From the NCBI GenBank assembly GCA_002255905.1, contig NKIN01000002.1, positions 186,001 to 250,000 of the forward strand: 64,000 bases of DNA, written 5' to 3'. Shown one piece after another: positions 34,340 to 43,768 of the stretch. The position numbers and the translations under genes are program-made. A model generated the notes under the pieces. The model had not been told where the DNA came from, did not search any database, and worked only from the letters and a program-made list of their open reading frames with translations. The stretch's first letter is position 1, and every line of letters starts with the position of its first letter. Origin of the DNA: Burkholderiales bacterium PBB1 (GTDB lineage: Bacteria > Pseudomonadota > Gammaproteobacteria > Burkholderiales > Burkholderiaceae_C).

Positions 34340-34807
34340 TCAAGGCGAGAACGGCGGTCCCGTGAGCTTGAACCCGGCGGCGATGCCACGCTTCGCAAAC
34401 CAGCCGTCGTTCATTTCGAGCACGAAGCGCACCGGCTGGGTCGAGCAGTGCGGATCGAGTGTGCGCGGCTTCATCCGATCGGTGTTGACGATGGTGCCGT
34501 TGTCGGCGATGAACGCCACGTCGAGCGGGAGCAGTGTGTTCTTCATCCAGAAGCACTGCTGGCCCGGTCGATCGAACACGAACAGCATGCCGTGGTTGGC
34601 CGGCATCGACTCGCGGAACATCAGCCCGATCTCTCGCTGCTGCTCGGTGCGAGCGACTTCGGCGGTGATGACGTGGATGCCCGCATTGAGCGTCATGGAG
34701 GGCAGACTCTGTGCCGTGTTCTGCGCCCAGGCCGGCGGAACCGCGAGTGCGAACCACCACAGCCATTGAATTCCAGCGCGCACGAAGCGCAGATTTTTGA
34801 TGGGCAT
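34340..34807 (-). CDS. DUF192 family exported protein
   Basis: A 155-residue protein with a signal peptide (IQWLWWFALAVPPAWAQ) and a DUF192 domain: ARTEQQREIGLMFRESMPANHGMLFVFDRPGQQCFWMKNTLLPLDVAFIADNGTIV, then ALEMNDGWFAKRGI-type segments. DUF192 proteins are small periplasmic or extracellular beta-barrels of unclear function. The conserved GLMFR, MLFVF and WMKNT blocks are all intact. It is convergent with sodB and divergent from icd; the start lies about 145 bases from the icd ATG. Confidence 0.9.
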   Translation of the reverse strand: MPIKNLRFVRAGIQWLWWFALAVPPAWAQNTAQSLPSMTLNAGIHVITAEVARTEQQREIGLMFRESMPANHGMLFVFDRPGQQCFWMKNTLLPLDVAFIADNGTIVNTDRMKPRTLDPHCSTQPVRFVLEMNDGWFAKRGIAAGFKLTGPPFSP

Positions 34808-34951
34808 GGCGTGCAGTCAGCGTGGCGGTGAATCATTATTGAAGAGGGCTTCGCGACACCCGGGTCGCGTACAGCGCTGAACTAGAATCGATGCGCGCAG
34901 TATTGGATTCACGTTGAATTGTCAGCCTCTCACGAAGCGGAGCCCCCGTCC

Positions 34952-36205
34952 ATGTTTCAACATATCAAAGTGCCGGAGAACGGCGAAAAGATCACCGTTA
35001 ACGCTGATTTTTCGCTGAACGTTCCCGACCAGCCGATCATCCCCTACATCGAAGGTGACGGCACCGGTTTCGACATCACGCCCGTGATGATCAAGGTGGT
35101 CGATGCGGCCGTGGCCAAGAGCTATGGCGGCAAGAAAAAGATCCACTGGATGGAGATCTACGCCGGCGAAAAATCGACCCAGGTCTACGGCCCCGATGTG
35201 TGGCTGCCGGAAGAAACACTGACGGTATTGAAGGACTACGTGGTGTCGATCAAGGGCCCGCTGACCACACCCGTGGGCGGTGGCATCCGCTCGCTGAACG
35301 TGGCGTTGCGTCAGGAACTCGACTTGTACGTCTGCCTGCGACCGATCCAGTACTTCACCGGTGTCCCATCGCCAGTGAAAGAGCCCGAAAAGACCAACAT
35401 GGTCATCTTCCGCGAGAACTCGGAAGACATCTACGCCGGCATCGAGTTTGAAGCCGAGAGTGACAAGGCCAAGCGCCTGATCAAGATCCTGCAGGAAGAC
35501 TTCGGCGTCAAGAAGATCCGCTTCCCCGACACCTCGGGCATTGGCGTCAAGCCGGTGTCGAGGCAGGGCACCGAGCGCCTGGTGCGCAAGGCCATCCAGT
35601 ACGCGATCGACAACGACAAGCCTTCGGTCACGATCGTGCACAAGGGCAACATCATGAAGTACACCGAAGGTGGCTTCCGTGATTGGGCCTACGCTCTGGC
35701 ACAAAAGGAATTCGGTGCGCAGCTGGTCGATGGCGGTCCGTGGTGCAAGTTCAAGAACCCGAACAACGGCAAGGACATCATCGTCAAGGATTCCATCGCC
35801 GACGCCTTCCTGCAGCAGATCCTGCTGCGCCCGGCCGAGTATTCGGTGATCGCGACGCTGAACCTGAACGGCGACTACGTCTCTGACGCGCTGGCCGCGC
35901 AGGTTGGTGGCATTGGCATCGCCCCGGGCGCGAACCTGAGCGACTCGATCGCGATGTTCGAAGCCACCCATGGCACCGCACCGAAGTACGCTGGCAAGGA
36001 CTACGTGAACCCCGGTTCAGAAATCCTGTCTGCCGAAATGATGTTGCGCCACATGGGCTGGATCGAGGCGGCTGATCTCATCATCGCTTCGATGAAGCGC
36101 TCGATCCTGTCCAAGAAGGTCACCTACGACTTTGCCCGCCTGATGGACGGCGCGACCCAGGTGTCGTGCTCCGGTTTCGGGCAGGTCATGATCGACCACA
36201 TGTGA
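34952..36205 (+). CDS. icd: Isocitrate dehydrogenase [NADP]
   Basis: A 417-residue NADP-dependent isocitrate dehydrogenase of the TCA cycle. [15 protein letters not shown] opens the fold, and [20 protein letters not shown] holds the substrate Ser (residue 114) that AceK phosphorylates in enteric bacteria. [14 protein letters not shown] and the NADP-specific [16 protein letters not shown] (Lys-Tyr pair) confirm the type. The ATG at 34952 gives the E. coli-like length; a TTG 33 bases upstream lacks similarity. TAGAAT at 34883 could be its -10 box, but no -35 box was seen. A terminator lies after the stop. Confidence 0.96.
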   Translation: MFQHIKVPENGEKITVNADFSLNVPDQPIIPYIEGDGTGFDITPVMIKVVDAAVAKSYGGKKKIHWMEIYAGEKSTQVYGPDVWLPEETLTVLKDYVVSIKGPLTTPVGGGIRSLNVALRQELDLYVCLRPIQYFTGVPSPVKEPEKTNMVIFRENSEDIYAGIEFEAESDKAKRLIKILQEDFGVKKIRFPDTSGIGVKPVSRQGTERLVRKAIQYAIDNDKPSVTIVHKGNIMKYTEGGFRDWAYALAQKEFGAQLVDGGPWCKFKNPNNGKDIIVKDSIADAFLQQILLRPAEYSVIATLNLNGDYVSDALAAQVGGIGIAPGANLSDSIAMFEATHGTAPKYAGKDYVNPGSEILSAEMMLRHMGWIEAADLIIASMKRSILSKKVTYDFARLMDGATQVSCSGFGQVMIDHM

Positions 36206-36522
36206 CTCGACCGGGAGGCGTCCGCAGTTTGACGCTTTTCCAGCCGCACGAAGCCCCAGTTCGTTGATTCGACTGGGGTTTTCTGTTTGTGGGCGTTCCA
36301 CGGAGCGTGCTGGCCTCCAGCGCTTGACCGCGGTTGCCCAGGGGTGTCGATGGCAATGCATGCGGAGACTTGCCTCGTGCTTCCTAAGCCCGAATGCGTG
36401 TCAACGTTGAGCGGGATCAAAGCGGCAGGTAGGCAGCCGATGAATCATGCAGCCATGGAGAGACGTCAACCCGCGGTTCGACGGACCCACCGCTGTGCCG
36501 CATCACTCACCAGGAGCGTGCC
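36206..36522. other. Intergenic region between icd and hsp20 gene
   Basis: This 317-bp region contains the icd terminator at its start and a ribosome site (AGGAG) of the small heat-shock gene at its end. Between them no supported gene was found. No clear heat-shock promoter or RNA-thermometer hairpin could be assigned by eye. Confidence 0.5.
36253..36288 (+). terminator. Terminator after icd
   Basis: GCCCCAGT-TCG and CGA-CTGGGG form a stem of nine or ten pairs with one bulged base around a TTGATT loop. TTTTCTGTTT follows directly, giving the classical rho-independent layout about 50 bases after the icd stop. Confidence 0.8.
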
Positions 36523-36951
36523 ATGACCGATACCCGTGTCAATGAAATCTTCGACCTGGATCCAACCGAATCCATCTTCAGCAATCTGCTGCACCCATGG
36601 CGGTTGGAACCCACCAGCGGGGCGCCGCAGATTCGCCTCGATGTCAGCGAATCCGAGGCTCGCTATGTCGTCAAAGCCGACATCCCGGGTGCACGAAAGG
36701 AAGACATCGACGTCCGCATCGATGGCAACCACGTGACGATCAGCGCCCAGGTGAAGCAGGACAACGAGGAAACGTTGGGCAGTCGGATGCTGCGCAGCGA
36801 GCGGAAATGCGGATCGGCCTGCAGAAAGTTCGCGCTCGCCGAGAACATTGGCGATGCCGAGGCGGAGGCGACGTTCGAAAACGGCGTCCTGATGCTCACG
36901 CTGTCGAAGGGCGCAACCACTGCCTCGGAGAGGCGACTGACGATCGATTGA
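36523..36951 (+). CDS. Small heat-shock protein (Hsp20/alpha-crystallin family)
   Basis: A 142-residue small heat-shock protein. The alpha-crystallin domain runs from about residue 40: RLDVSESEARYVVKADIPGARKEDIDVRIDGNHVTISAQ, followed by ERKCGSACRKFALAENIGDAEAEATFENGVLMLTLSK, which has the ENGVLML signature. These chaperones hold unfolding proteins in large oligomers. The start ATG has AGGAG nine bases upstream. Cys residues in CGSAC are unusual for the class, and could be redox-sensitive; that is only a possibility. The next gene is convergent. Confidence 0.93.
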   Translation: MTDTRVNEIFDLDPTESIFSNLLHPWRLEPTSGAPQIRLDVSESEARYVVKADIPGARKEDIDVRIDGNHVTISAQVKQDNEETLGSRMLRSERKCGSACRKFALAENIGDAEAEATFENGVLMLTLSKGATTASERRLTID

Positions 36952-36996
36952 CGGGCACCCCCGCCGCTGCCACGAGCGGTAGCGGGCGCGAGGAGG

Positions 36997-37473
36997 TCAC
37001 TCTGCCGGTCGGCGCACCATCTTCGGCAGGTTCTGCTCCAACTCGGTGATGATCTTCGGCAGCCCGCCAGCTTCTGACACGAAGTGCCGCTCGGCATCTT
37101 CGGTGTGCGAGCGGATCGAATCCCACAGGTCCGAGCGCAGCAGGCGCAGCGGATCGCCGGTGGGCTTCTCGAGTGCGCTCAGGCCGAAGCGGTGGTGGAT
37201 GGCAACGCCACTCAGCACGAACTCCGCCAATTCACGGCCGTGTGTTTCGACCAAGGGGCGCAGCAGCAGATGCTCGCCGTAAACGACACCTCGCCGTGCC
37301 AGTTCGCCTTCAATGAAGGTCTCGAAATGCCGTACCAGCAGGTACTGGCTTTCGCCCACCAATTGCACAACGAGGGCGACGTCGCGGTCCGCGCGATCGA
37401 TGATCTGCGAGGCCACTTCGGCCGCAGACGCCATCGCTTTTTTTGCCCCGCTACCGCCTGTCAGATCCGCCAT
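36997..37473 (-). CDS. Hypothetical protein, mostly helical
   Basis: A predicted 158-residue protein that I do not recognise. The N-terminus is small and charged (MADLTGGSGAKKAMASAAEV), and the rest looks alpha-helical, with DRADRDVALVVQLVGESQYLLVRHFETFIEGELARRG and HGRELAEFVLSGVAIHHRFGLSAL as longer amphipathic segments. No signal peptide, membrane helix or metal motif was seen. ATG at 37473 was chosen; a GTG at 37506 is possible. It is convergent with the hsp20 gene and lies downstream of yicC on the same strand. Confidence 0.6.
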   Translation of the reverse strand: MADLTGGSGAKKAMASAAEVASQIIDRADRDVALVVQLVGESQYLLVRHFETFIEGELARRGVVYGEHLLLRPLVETHGRELAEFVLSGVAIHHRFGLSALEKPTGDPLRLLRSDLWDSIRSHTEDAERHFVSEAGGLPKIITELEQNLPKMVRRPAE

Positions 37474-37586
37474 GGCTTCTACTCGCTTATTGAGGTGTTG
37501 CAGCACTCATTGAATTGCTGGAGCGCGGTCGCGGGCGAGCATAACCCAATCGATCTGAGGTGCGCGCCCGATCACAGGTGGCCGCG

Positions 37587-38531
37587 CTACTCGATGTTCT
37601 GCACCTGCTCGCGCAACTGCTCGATCGACACCTTCATGTCCAGCGAGATGGTGGTGAGCTCGAGGCTGGAGGCCTTGGAGCCAAGGGTGTTGGCCTCGCG
37701 CAGCAGTTCCTGAATCAGGAAATCGAGTCGCTTGCCGACCTCGCCACCGGCCGCCAGCATGCGGGCCATCTCGTCGAGGTGGGCGTGCAAACGGGCCAAT
37801 TCTTCGGCGACGTCGATGCGTATCGCGTAGGCCGCTGCCTCGTTCAGCGCGCGTTCCTGCAGCGCCTCACGCGAGACGGTCTGTGTCGCGCCGGTCTGCT
37901 CCAGCGCCTCTTGCCAGCGCTCGAGAAACTTCTGCTGCTGGCGCTGCACAGTGGCCGGAACCAGGGGCACGGCTTTGGCGGCGAGCTCGCGCAGGCGGTT
38001 CACCCCGCCCATCAGCACGTCGACCAGGCGCTGGCCTTCCCGCGCCCGCGCCTCCCGCAGGCCGGCAATGGCCCGCCTGGCAGCGTCCAGCGCCACATCG
38101 TCCAGTGGCTCACCGGACGCACCGGCCTTGCACCAGTGCAGCACTTCGTGCACCGTCAGCGCTTGTGCGTCAGGCAGCCAACCGCGGATCGTGCCTTGCA
38201 GATGCAACAGCCGATTCAATTGCTCTGGTTGAGGCTGCGGCCAGGCGGTGTCGGAGGCCGACTGGCTGTTCAGGCGCAACTCGATCTTGCCTCGGCGGAA
38301 GGCCGCGGTCAGCAGCTCGCGCAGGGTGGGCTCGAGGGCTCGCAGGTCGTCGGGAAGGCGCAGGTTCAGGTCGAGAAAGCGTCCGTTCACGCTGCGCAAT
38401 TCGACATTGACGCTGGCCCGCGAGAGAGCGGCGGAGCGGGTGGCCGGCAGCTCGTTTGCCACTGTCGAAACTGCTGGCTCGGCCGCGCCAGCAGTGGCGC
38501 TGGCGTAGCCGGTCATGCTGTAGACTGGCAT
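37587..38531 (-). CDS. yicC: YicC-family endoribonuclease
   Basis: A 314-residue protein of the YicC/YloC family, recently shown in other bacteria to be an RNase active on small RNAs. MPVYSMTGYASA is the conserved N-terminus (SMTGYA); VELRSVNGRFLDLNLRLPDDLRALEPTLRELLTAAFRRGKIELRL, and the C-terminal part with RIDVAEELARLHAHLDEMARML and GKRLDFLIQELLREANTLGSKA are the core motifs. Compared with E. coli YicC, an insert of about 20 residues lies after the N-terminus (residues 12-36). It is divergent from the kinase gene, with only 29 bases between the two starts. Confidence 0.92.
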   Translation of the reverse strand: MPVYSMTGYASATAGAAEPAVSTVANELPATRSAALSRASVNVELRSVNGRFLDLNLRLPDDLRALEPTLRELLTAAFRRGKIELRLNSQSASDTAWPQPQPEQLNRLLHLQGTIRGWLPDAQALTVHEVLHWCKAGASGEPLDDVALDAARRAIAGLREARAREGQRLVDVLMGGVNRLRELAAKAVPLVPATVQRQQQKFLERWQEALEQTGATQTVSREALQERALNEAAAYAIRIDVAEELARLHAHLDEMARMLAAGGEVGKRLDFLIQELLREANTLGSKASSLELTTISLDMKVSIEQLREQVQNIE

Positions 38532-38560
38532 CGGATGTCACCCCCTGCAAACCCCTGATT

Positions 38561-39529
38561 ATGTCGAAGCTGAAGCCCGCTCCGCTGCCTTCCGGCACCG
38601 TGGTCGGTGGCTACCAGATCGTCAAGAAGCTGGCGGCCGGCGGGTTCGGTGTGGTGTACCTCGCGGAGGATCCGCAGCGCCACATGGTGGCGGTCAAGGA
38701 ATACCTGCCGTCGTCGCTGGCCGAGCGATCACCGGGTGAACTGACGCCTCGGGTCAAGCCCGAGAAGCAGCCGCTGTACCGGCTGGGGCTGAAGAGCTTT
38801 TTCGAAGAAGGTCGTTCGCTCGCTCAGATTTCGCATCCGAGCGTCGTCTCGGTGCTGAACTTCTTCCGCGAGAACGAAACCGTCTACATGGTGATGAACT
38901 ACCTGCAGGGCGAAACGCTGCAGGATTTCATCGTCACCGCGCGCGACCTCAAGCGCGACAAGGTATTCCGCGAGAGCACGATCCGCAGCCTGTTCGATGA
39001 AATCCTGCGTGGCTTGCGCATCGTGCACCAGCACAAGATGCTGCACCTGGACATCAAGCCGGCCAACATCTTCATCACCAACGACAACAAGGCGGTGATG
39101 CTCGACTTCGGTGCCGCGCGCGAGGTGCTGAGCAAGGAAGGCAACTTCATCCGCCCGATGTACACGCCGGGCTTCGCGGCGCCCGAGATGTACCGCCGCG
39201 ACGGCACGCTCGGCCCTTGGACCGACATCTACGCCATCGGTGCGTGCATCTACGCCTGCATGCAGGGCTACCCGCCAAACGACGCGCCGCAGCGCATCGA
39301 GAAAGACCGTCTGGCGCTCAGCCTGTCACGGCTGCGCAATGTGTACTCCGACAACCTGATCGAAGTGACCGAGTGGTGCATGTCGCTCGACCCGCTGTCA
39401 CGCCCGCAAAGCGTGTTTGCGCTGCAGAAGGAGCTGGCGCGCGAGACCGAACGCCGCTACACCAAGCTGAGTTTCGGCGAACGCCTGAAGATGCAGCTCG
39501 AAAACCTGACGACCGGCGCCAAGGCTTAA
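38561..39529 (+). CDS. Serine/threonine protein kinase (Hanks type)
   Basis: A 322-residue soluble kinase without membrane helix or sensor domain. The Gly-rich loop is KLAAGGFGVVYLAED, the catalytic Lys is Lys46 in VAVKEYLP, the catalytic loop reads HLDIKPANIF (HLD, not HRD), and the metal motif is DFGAAR. The activation segment ends with PGFAAPEMY and GPWTDIYAIGACIYACMQG. An active enzyme is likely, as Lys, Asp, Asn and DFG are all kept. It is encoded 14 bases before a PP2C phosphatase, a usual pair for reversible phosphorylation. Substrates are unknown. Confidence 0.93.
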   Translation: MSKLKPAPLPSGTVVGGYQIVKKLAAGGFGVVYLAEDPQRHMVAVKEYLPSSLAERSPGELTPRVKPEKQPLYRLGLKSFFEEGRSLAQISHPSVVSVLNFFRENETVYMVMNYLQGETLQDFIVTARDLKRDKVFRESTIRSLFDEILRGLRIVHQHKMLHLDIKPANIFITNDNKAVMLDFGAAREVLSKEGNFIRPMYTPGFAAPEMYRRDGTLGPWTDIYAIGACIYACMQGYPPNDAPQRIEKDRLALSLSRLRNVYSDNLIEVTEWCMSLDPLSRPQSVFALQKELARETERRYTKLSFGERLKMQLENLTTGAKA

Positions 39530-39543
39530 GCCGACCTCACCGC

Positions 39544-40452
39544 ATGCGCTTCTCCATCTACCAGGTCAGCCGCAAGGGAGGCCGCGAGAAGAACGAAGAC
39601 CGCATGGGGTATTCGTACACCCGTGACTCCGGCTTGTTCGCGGTGGCCGACGGCATGGGTGGACATCCAGAAGGCGAAGTGGCGTCACAGCTGGCGCTGC
39701 AGACCATGTCGGCGCTGTTTCAGCGCGAGGCCAAGCCTGTGTTGGCCGACCCGCTTGCGTTTCTGAACCATGCCATCATGGCCGGCCACCAGCAGCTGCT
39801 GCGCTATTCGGCGCAGAAGGCGTTGCCCGACACGCCACGCACCACCATCATCGCTTGCGTGCTGCAAGGCGACTCCGCCTATTGGGCGCATTGTGGCGAC
39901 TCGCGGCTGTACATCGTGCGGGGCGACAAGCTGGTGGCCCGCACCCGCGACCACTCCTATTCAGAGCTGCAGGACGCGTTGCATTCGGTGGTACCGATGC
40001 GTGAGCGCCTGAACCGCAATGTGCTGTTCACCTGCCTGGGCAGCCCGGGCAAGCCGGTGATCGACACCACGGGCCCGTTCCTGCTGCAAGGTGGCGATCG
40101 GCTGATGCTGTGCTCTGACGGCCTGTGGAGCACCGTCACCGATGCGTCGATCACCGAGCAGCTGGCGCAGCACACGATCACTGAAGCGGTGCCGGAGCTG
40201 GTCGAGCAGGCGTTGCGCAACGGCGGGCCGAAATGCGACAACGTGTCGGTGATGGCCATCGAGTGGGAGACCTCTGAAGCCGCCACGGGCGTGTCCACGC
40301 AAGCGCTGGGCGAGGAGGTGTTCGCCTCGACCATTCAGGCGAGCGTGCTCGGACACGATGTGATCGACGACCTCGACGATGCCGAGATCGAGCGCTCGAT
40401 CAAGGAAATCAACGACGCCATCCGGCGCTCGTCAGCTCCCAAAAAAACCTGA
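39544..40452 (+). CDS. PP2C-family serine/threonine phosphatase
   Basis: A 302-residue metal-dependent phosphatase. [60 protein letters not shown] and [11 protein letters not shown] give all PP2C motifs with the metal-binding Asp residues. After about residue 240 a C-terminal tail rich in Asp/Glu ([20 protein letters not shown]) extends the domain. It probably reverses phosphorylation by the kinase encoded immediately upstream. No membrane segment is present. rph begins 10 bases downstream on the same strand. Confidence 0.93.
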   Translation: MRFSIYQVSRKGGREKNEDRMGYSYTRDSGLFAVADGMGGHPEGEVASQLALQTMSALFQREAKPVLADPLAFLNHAIMAGHQQLLRYSAQKALPDTPRTTIIACVLQGDSAYWAHCGDSRLYIVRGDKLVARTRDHSYSELQDALHSVVPMRERLNRNVLFTCLGSPGKPVIDTTGPFLLQGGDRLMLCSDGLWSTVTDASITEQLAQHTITEAVPELVEQALRNGGPKCDNVSVMAIEWETSEAATGVSTQALGEEVFASTIQASVLGHDVIDDLDDAEIERSIKEINDAIRRSSAPKKT

Positions 40453-40462
40453 GGGTTCAACC

Positions 40463-41188
40463 ATGAGTTACACACGCACGCAGGGGCGCGGCGTCGATGC
40501 ACTGCGGCCGGTTCGCATCACGCGCCACTACACCAAGCACGCCGAAGGTTCGGTGCTGATCGAGTTCGGCGACACCAAGGTGCTGTGCACAGCGTCGGTC
40601 GAAGAGAAGGTGCCACCGCACAAGCGCGGTTCGGGCGAGGGCTGGGTCACCGCCGAATACGGCATGCTACCTCGCGCCACCCACACCCGCAGCGACCGTG
40701 AGGCGGCCAAGGGCAAGCAAAGCGGCAGAACCCAGGAAATCCAGCGGTTGATCGGCCGCTCCCTGCGCTGCGTGTTCGACCTGAAGGCGCTCGGTGAACG
40801 CACGATCTCGCTCGACTGCGACGTGATCCAGGCCGATGGCGGCACACGCACCGCGGCCATCACCGGGGCCTTCGTGGCAGCGCACGATGCGGTGTCGGGT
40901 CTGTTCGCGCAAAGCAAGCTGGCGGCCTCGCCGATCCGCGATTTCGTCGCAGCAGTGTCGGTCGGCATCGTTGACGGCACACCGCTGCTCGACCTGGAAT
41001 ACGTCGAAGACTCGTCCTGTGACACCGACATGAACGTGGTGATGACGGGTTCCGGCGGCTTTGTCGAAGTGCAGGGCACCGCCGAGGGTGCGTCGTTCTC
41101 GCGCGCCGAGATGGACCAGCTGATGCAACTTGCCGACCAGGGCATCCGCCAGTTGGTGGCCGCGCAGCGCCAGGCGCTGGGCTTGTGA
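40463..41188 (+). CDS. rph: Ribonuclease PH
   Basis: A 241-residue phosphorolytic 3'-5' exoribonuclease that trims tRNA 3' ends. The N-terminus with [34 protein letters not shown], the phosphate-binding region [35 protein letters not shown] and [20 protein letters not shown] are all family signatures. Length is normal. The start ATG follows GAGGG. It lies between the phosphatase gene and rdgB, five bases from the latter, as is usual in the order. Confidence 0.96.
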   Translation: MSYTRTQGRGVDALRPVRITRHYTKHAEGSVLIEFGDTKVLCTASVEEKVPPHKRGSGEGWVTAEYGMLPRATHTRSDREAAKGKQSGRTQEIQRLIGRSLRCVFDLKALGERTISLDCDVIQADGGTRTAAITGAFVAAHDAVSGLFAQSKLAASPIRDFVAAVSVGIVDGTPLLDLEYVEDSSCDTDMNVVMTGSGGFVEVQGTAEGASFSRAEMDQLMQLADQGIRQLVAAQRQALGL

Positions 41189-41192
41189 CGCG

Positions 41193-41807
41193 ATGAAGCT
41201 GGTGCTGGCATCGAACAACGCCGGCAAGCTGGCCGAGTTGCAGGCGCTGTTCGCACCGCTGGGCCTGGCGCTGGTGCGACAGGGTGACCTCGGCATCCCG
41301 GAGGCCGAGGAGCCGCACCAGACCTTCCTCGAAAACGCACTCGCGAAAGCCCGTCACGCGGCGCGTCTCGCCGGAAGCGCGGCCATCGCCGACGACTCCG
41401 GCCTGTGCGTCGATGCTCTGGAAGGCGCGCCCGGCGTGCGCTCGGCGCGCTATGCCGAAGACCATGGCCAGGCGAAGGGTGATGCCGCCAACAACCGGGT
41501 GCTGCTGGACAAGCTCGCCGCGTTCCCCGAGGCGTCACAGCGCAGCGCGCGCTTCGTCTGTGCCCTGGTCGCCGTTCGGTCGGCCGATGATCCCCAGCCG
41601 CTGGTGGCCATGGGCCGCTGGGCGGGTGTGATCTGGCCGGCACCACGCGGCGACGCCGGCTTCGGCTACGACCCCTTGCTGTACATCCCCGAGCTGGAGC
41701 GAACCGTCGCGGAATTGAGCGCCGCAGACAAGAACGAGCGCAGCCACCGCGGCTTGGCATCGCGCGAGATGCTGCGGCAGATGCGAGAGGTGTGGGGCCT
41801 TGGCTGA
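41193..41807 (+). CDS. rdgB: Non-canonical purine NTP pyrophosphatase (RdgB/HAM1)
   Basis: A 204-residue enzyme that hydrolyses ITP, dITP and XTP to keep them out of nucleic acids. LVLASNNAGKLAELQALF is the N-terminal substrate motif. EEPHQTFLENALAKARHAA, AIADDSGLCVDALEGAPGVRSARYA and GDAGFGYDPLLYIPE with SHRGLA complete the family set. The gene starts five bases after the rph stop and overlaps hemW by eight bases. Confidence 0.95.
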   Translation: MKLVLASNNAGKLAELQALFAPLGLALVRQGDLGIPEAEEPHQTFLENALAKARHAARLAGSAAIADDSGLCVDALEGAPGVRSARYAEDHGQAKGDAANNRVLLDKLAAFPEASQRSARFVCALVAVRSADDPQPLVAMGRWAGVIWPAPRGDAGFGYDPLLYIPELERTVAELSAADKNERSHRGLASREMLRQMREVWGLG

Positions 41808-43104
41808 TCGCACCGTGCTGCCGGCGATCGTGCCCGCTGATGGCGCGGAGTCAGCATCGGCAGCCGTCAACGTCGATCCTGGCCAACTGCTGGCCCGCTA
41901 CCTGCGCCCCGGCACGTTGAACCTGTCGGTGCTGCCGCCGCTGTCGTTGTATGTGCACCTGCCGTGGTGCCTGAAGAAGTGCCCCTACTGCGACTTCAAC
42001 TCCCACGAGCGTCGCGCCGTCGATGGGGGTGATGGTTCGCAGACGCTGCCATTTGACCGCTACCTCGACGCGCTGCGCTGCGATCTGGAGGCGGCGCTGC
42101 CATTCATCTGGGGCCGGCGCATCCACACTGTGTTCATCGGAGGCGGTACGCCGAGCCTGTTTCCGCCCGAGCGCATCGACCAGCTGATCACCGACATTCG
42201 CGCCCGCCTGCCGCTGGAGCCTGGCTGCGAGATCACGATGGAGGCCAACCCCGGCACCTTCGAGCGCGACCGATTTCGCGGCTACCGCGCAGCGGGTGTC
42301 ACGCGCTTGTCGGTCGGCGTACAGAGCTTCGACGATGCCAAGCTGACCGCGCTGGGCCGGGTACACGATGGCGAGCAGGCGAGGGCAGCGCTGGCCGAGG
42401 CGAGCGACGCTTTTGACACCTACAACCTCGACCTGATGTATGCCTTGCCTGGGCAGACCTTGACCGAGTTGGTGGCTGATCTGGAGACGGCCCTGTCGTG
42501 CCAGCCGCCCCACCTGTCGATCTATCACCTGACCATCGAGCCCAACACGCTGTTTGCGAAGCACCCACCCGCTGGTGACCTTGCCGTGCCCGATGACGAC
42601 ACCGCCTTCGACATGCTCGACCGGATCGCGCAGGCCACCGAAGCGGCCGGCTTGTCGCGCTACGAGGTGTCGGCCTTCGCTCGACCGGGGCACCGTTGTG
42701 CCCACAACCTCAACTACTGGCAGTTCGGCGACTACCTCGGCATCGGCGCCGGGGCGCACAGCAAGCTCAGCTACCCGCACCGCGTGGTGCGGCAGGTGCG
42801 CTTTCGCGATCCGTCGACCTACATGACGAATGCGCTGGCGGGCAGGGCGATTTCGCAAGACGAAGAGGTGCGGCGCAAGCAACTGCCGTTCGAGTTCATG
42901 CTCAACGGGCTGCGCTTGAAGGAGGGCGTGGAGCTGACGCGCTACACCGAGCGCACCGGCCTGCCGCTGAGCTCAATCGAACGCGCGCTGGACGAGGCCG
43001 TGCGCAAGGGCCTGCTGCTGCGCGAAGCGAACTGGATCCAGCCCACGCCGCGTGGGTATGACCTGCTCAATGATCTGCAGGCGCTGTTTCTGCCAGCCGC
43101 CTGA
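41800..43104 (+). CDS. hemW: Radical SAM heme chaperone HemW
   Basis: A 434-residue HemN-like radical SAM protein. The cluster motif CLKKCPYC (Cys57, Cys61, Cys64) is followed by DFNSH, and IGGGTPSLF, EANPGTF and RLSVGVQSFDD are typical. Absence of the extra Cys after the motif (CDF) marks HemW, which delivers heme to membrane proteins, as opposed to coproporphyrinogen oxidase HemN. HNLNYWQFGDYLGIGAGAHSK is the C-terminal family motif. The start is TTG inside rdgB, with GAGAGG upstream; GTG codons at 41815 and 41830 are alternatives. Confidence 0.92.
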   Translation: MADRTVLPAIVPADGAESASAAVNVDPGQLLARYLRPGTLNLSVLPPLSLYVHLPWCLKKCPYCDFNSHERRAVDGGDGSQTLPFDRYLDALRCDLEAALPFIWGRRIHTVFIGGGTPSLFPPERIDQLITDIRARLPLEPGCEITMEANPGTFERDRFRGYRAAGVTRLSVGVQSFDDAKLTALGRVHDGEQARAALAEASDAFDTYNLDLMYALPGQTLTELVADLETALSCQPPHLSIYHLTIEPNTLFAKHPPAGDLAVPDDDTAFDMLDRIAQATEAAGLSRYEVSAFARPGHRCAHNLNYWQFGDYLGIGAGAHSKLSYPHRVVRQVRFRDPSTYMTNALAGRAISQDEEVRRKQLPFEFMLNGLRLKEGVELTRYTERTGLPLSSIERALDEAVRKGLLLREANWIQPTPRGYDLLNDLQALFLPAA

Positions 43105-43300
43105 GCGTGGGCGTTGATGCGTCGCGCCAGCCGGTCCCGTACCCATCCAGCACATCGGGGCCGTCGAGCCCGTGTACGCGGATCGCTTTCATCACGGGTC
43201 AGCCTGGTCCACGCCGGGCTCGAACGGCTCCCTGCACCGATGCAGGACAGGCGTTATGGTTGGTGAACTTCACAATCTCATTGAGGCTGGAGACAAACTG

Positions 43301-43768
43301 ATGACGACACTGCAGATCAACGGCCGATCCACCGTGGTTGACGCCCCTGAAGACACCCCTTTGCTGTGGGTCCTGCGCGACCACTTGGAGATGACGGGTA
43401 CCAAGTTCGGCTGCGGCATGGCGATGTGCGGTGCATGCACGGTTCATCTCGACGGCATCCCCACACGTGCCTGCGTGACGCCTGTCAGCTCGGTGGCGGG
43501 CAGGAAGGTGACAACGATCGAAGGTGTCGGGGCGACCAAGACGGGCGCAGCGGTACAGGCGGCCTGGCAGAAGATCGGTGTTCCGCAGTGCGGTTACTGC
43601 CAAGCAGGGCAAATCATGACGGCGACGGCGCTGCTCAACGGCAATGGCAAGCCGAGCGACGCCGAGATAGATAACGCGATGGCCGGCAACCTGTGTCGCT
43701 GCGGAACGTACACGCGCATACGCGCTGCCATCAAGACGGCTGCTGGCATCAAGGGAGACGCCGCATGA
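43301..43768 (+). CDS. Molybdenum hydroxylase, [2Fe-2S] small subunit (IorA-like)
   Basis: A 155-residue two-cluster iron-sulfur subunit. Cluster II ligands are in [16 protein letters not shown] and cluster I in [10 protein letters not shown] plus [11 protein letters not shown]. It passes electrons from the molybdenum cofactor of the large subunit. The best-known similar pair is IorAB, isoquinoline 1-oxidoreductase, but related enzymes oxidise aldehydes or N-heterocycles, so the substrate is open. The ATG at 43301 follows GGAGA; the 15 codons upstream in the same frame are unlikely to be coding. ATGA overlap with the large-subunit gene shows coupled translation. Confidence 0.92.
   Translation: MTTLQINGRSTVVDAPEDTPLLWVLRDHLEMTGTKFGCGMAMCGACTVHLDGIPTRACVTPVSSVAGRKVTTIEGVGATKTGAAVQAAWQKIGVPQCGYCQAGQIMTATALLNGNGKPSDAEIDNAMAGNLCRCGTYTRIRAAIKTAAGIKGDAA

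Noticed and set aside
36290-36522. RNA thermometer (ROSE-type) before the small heat-shock gene
   Set aside because: I could not find a hairpin that convincingly hides the AGGAG site; folding software would be needed.
36964-36985. Hairpin between the hsp20 gene and its convergent neighbour as terminator
   Set aside because: The 8-base arms contain one G-T pair and there is no T-run; such short GC hairpins occur by chance in this base composition.
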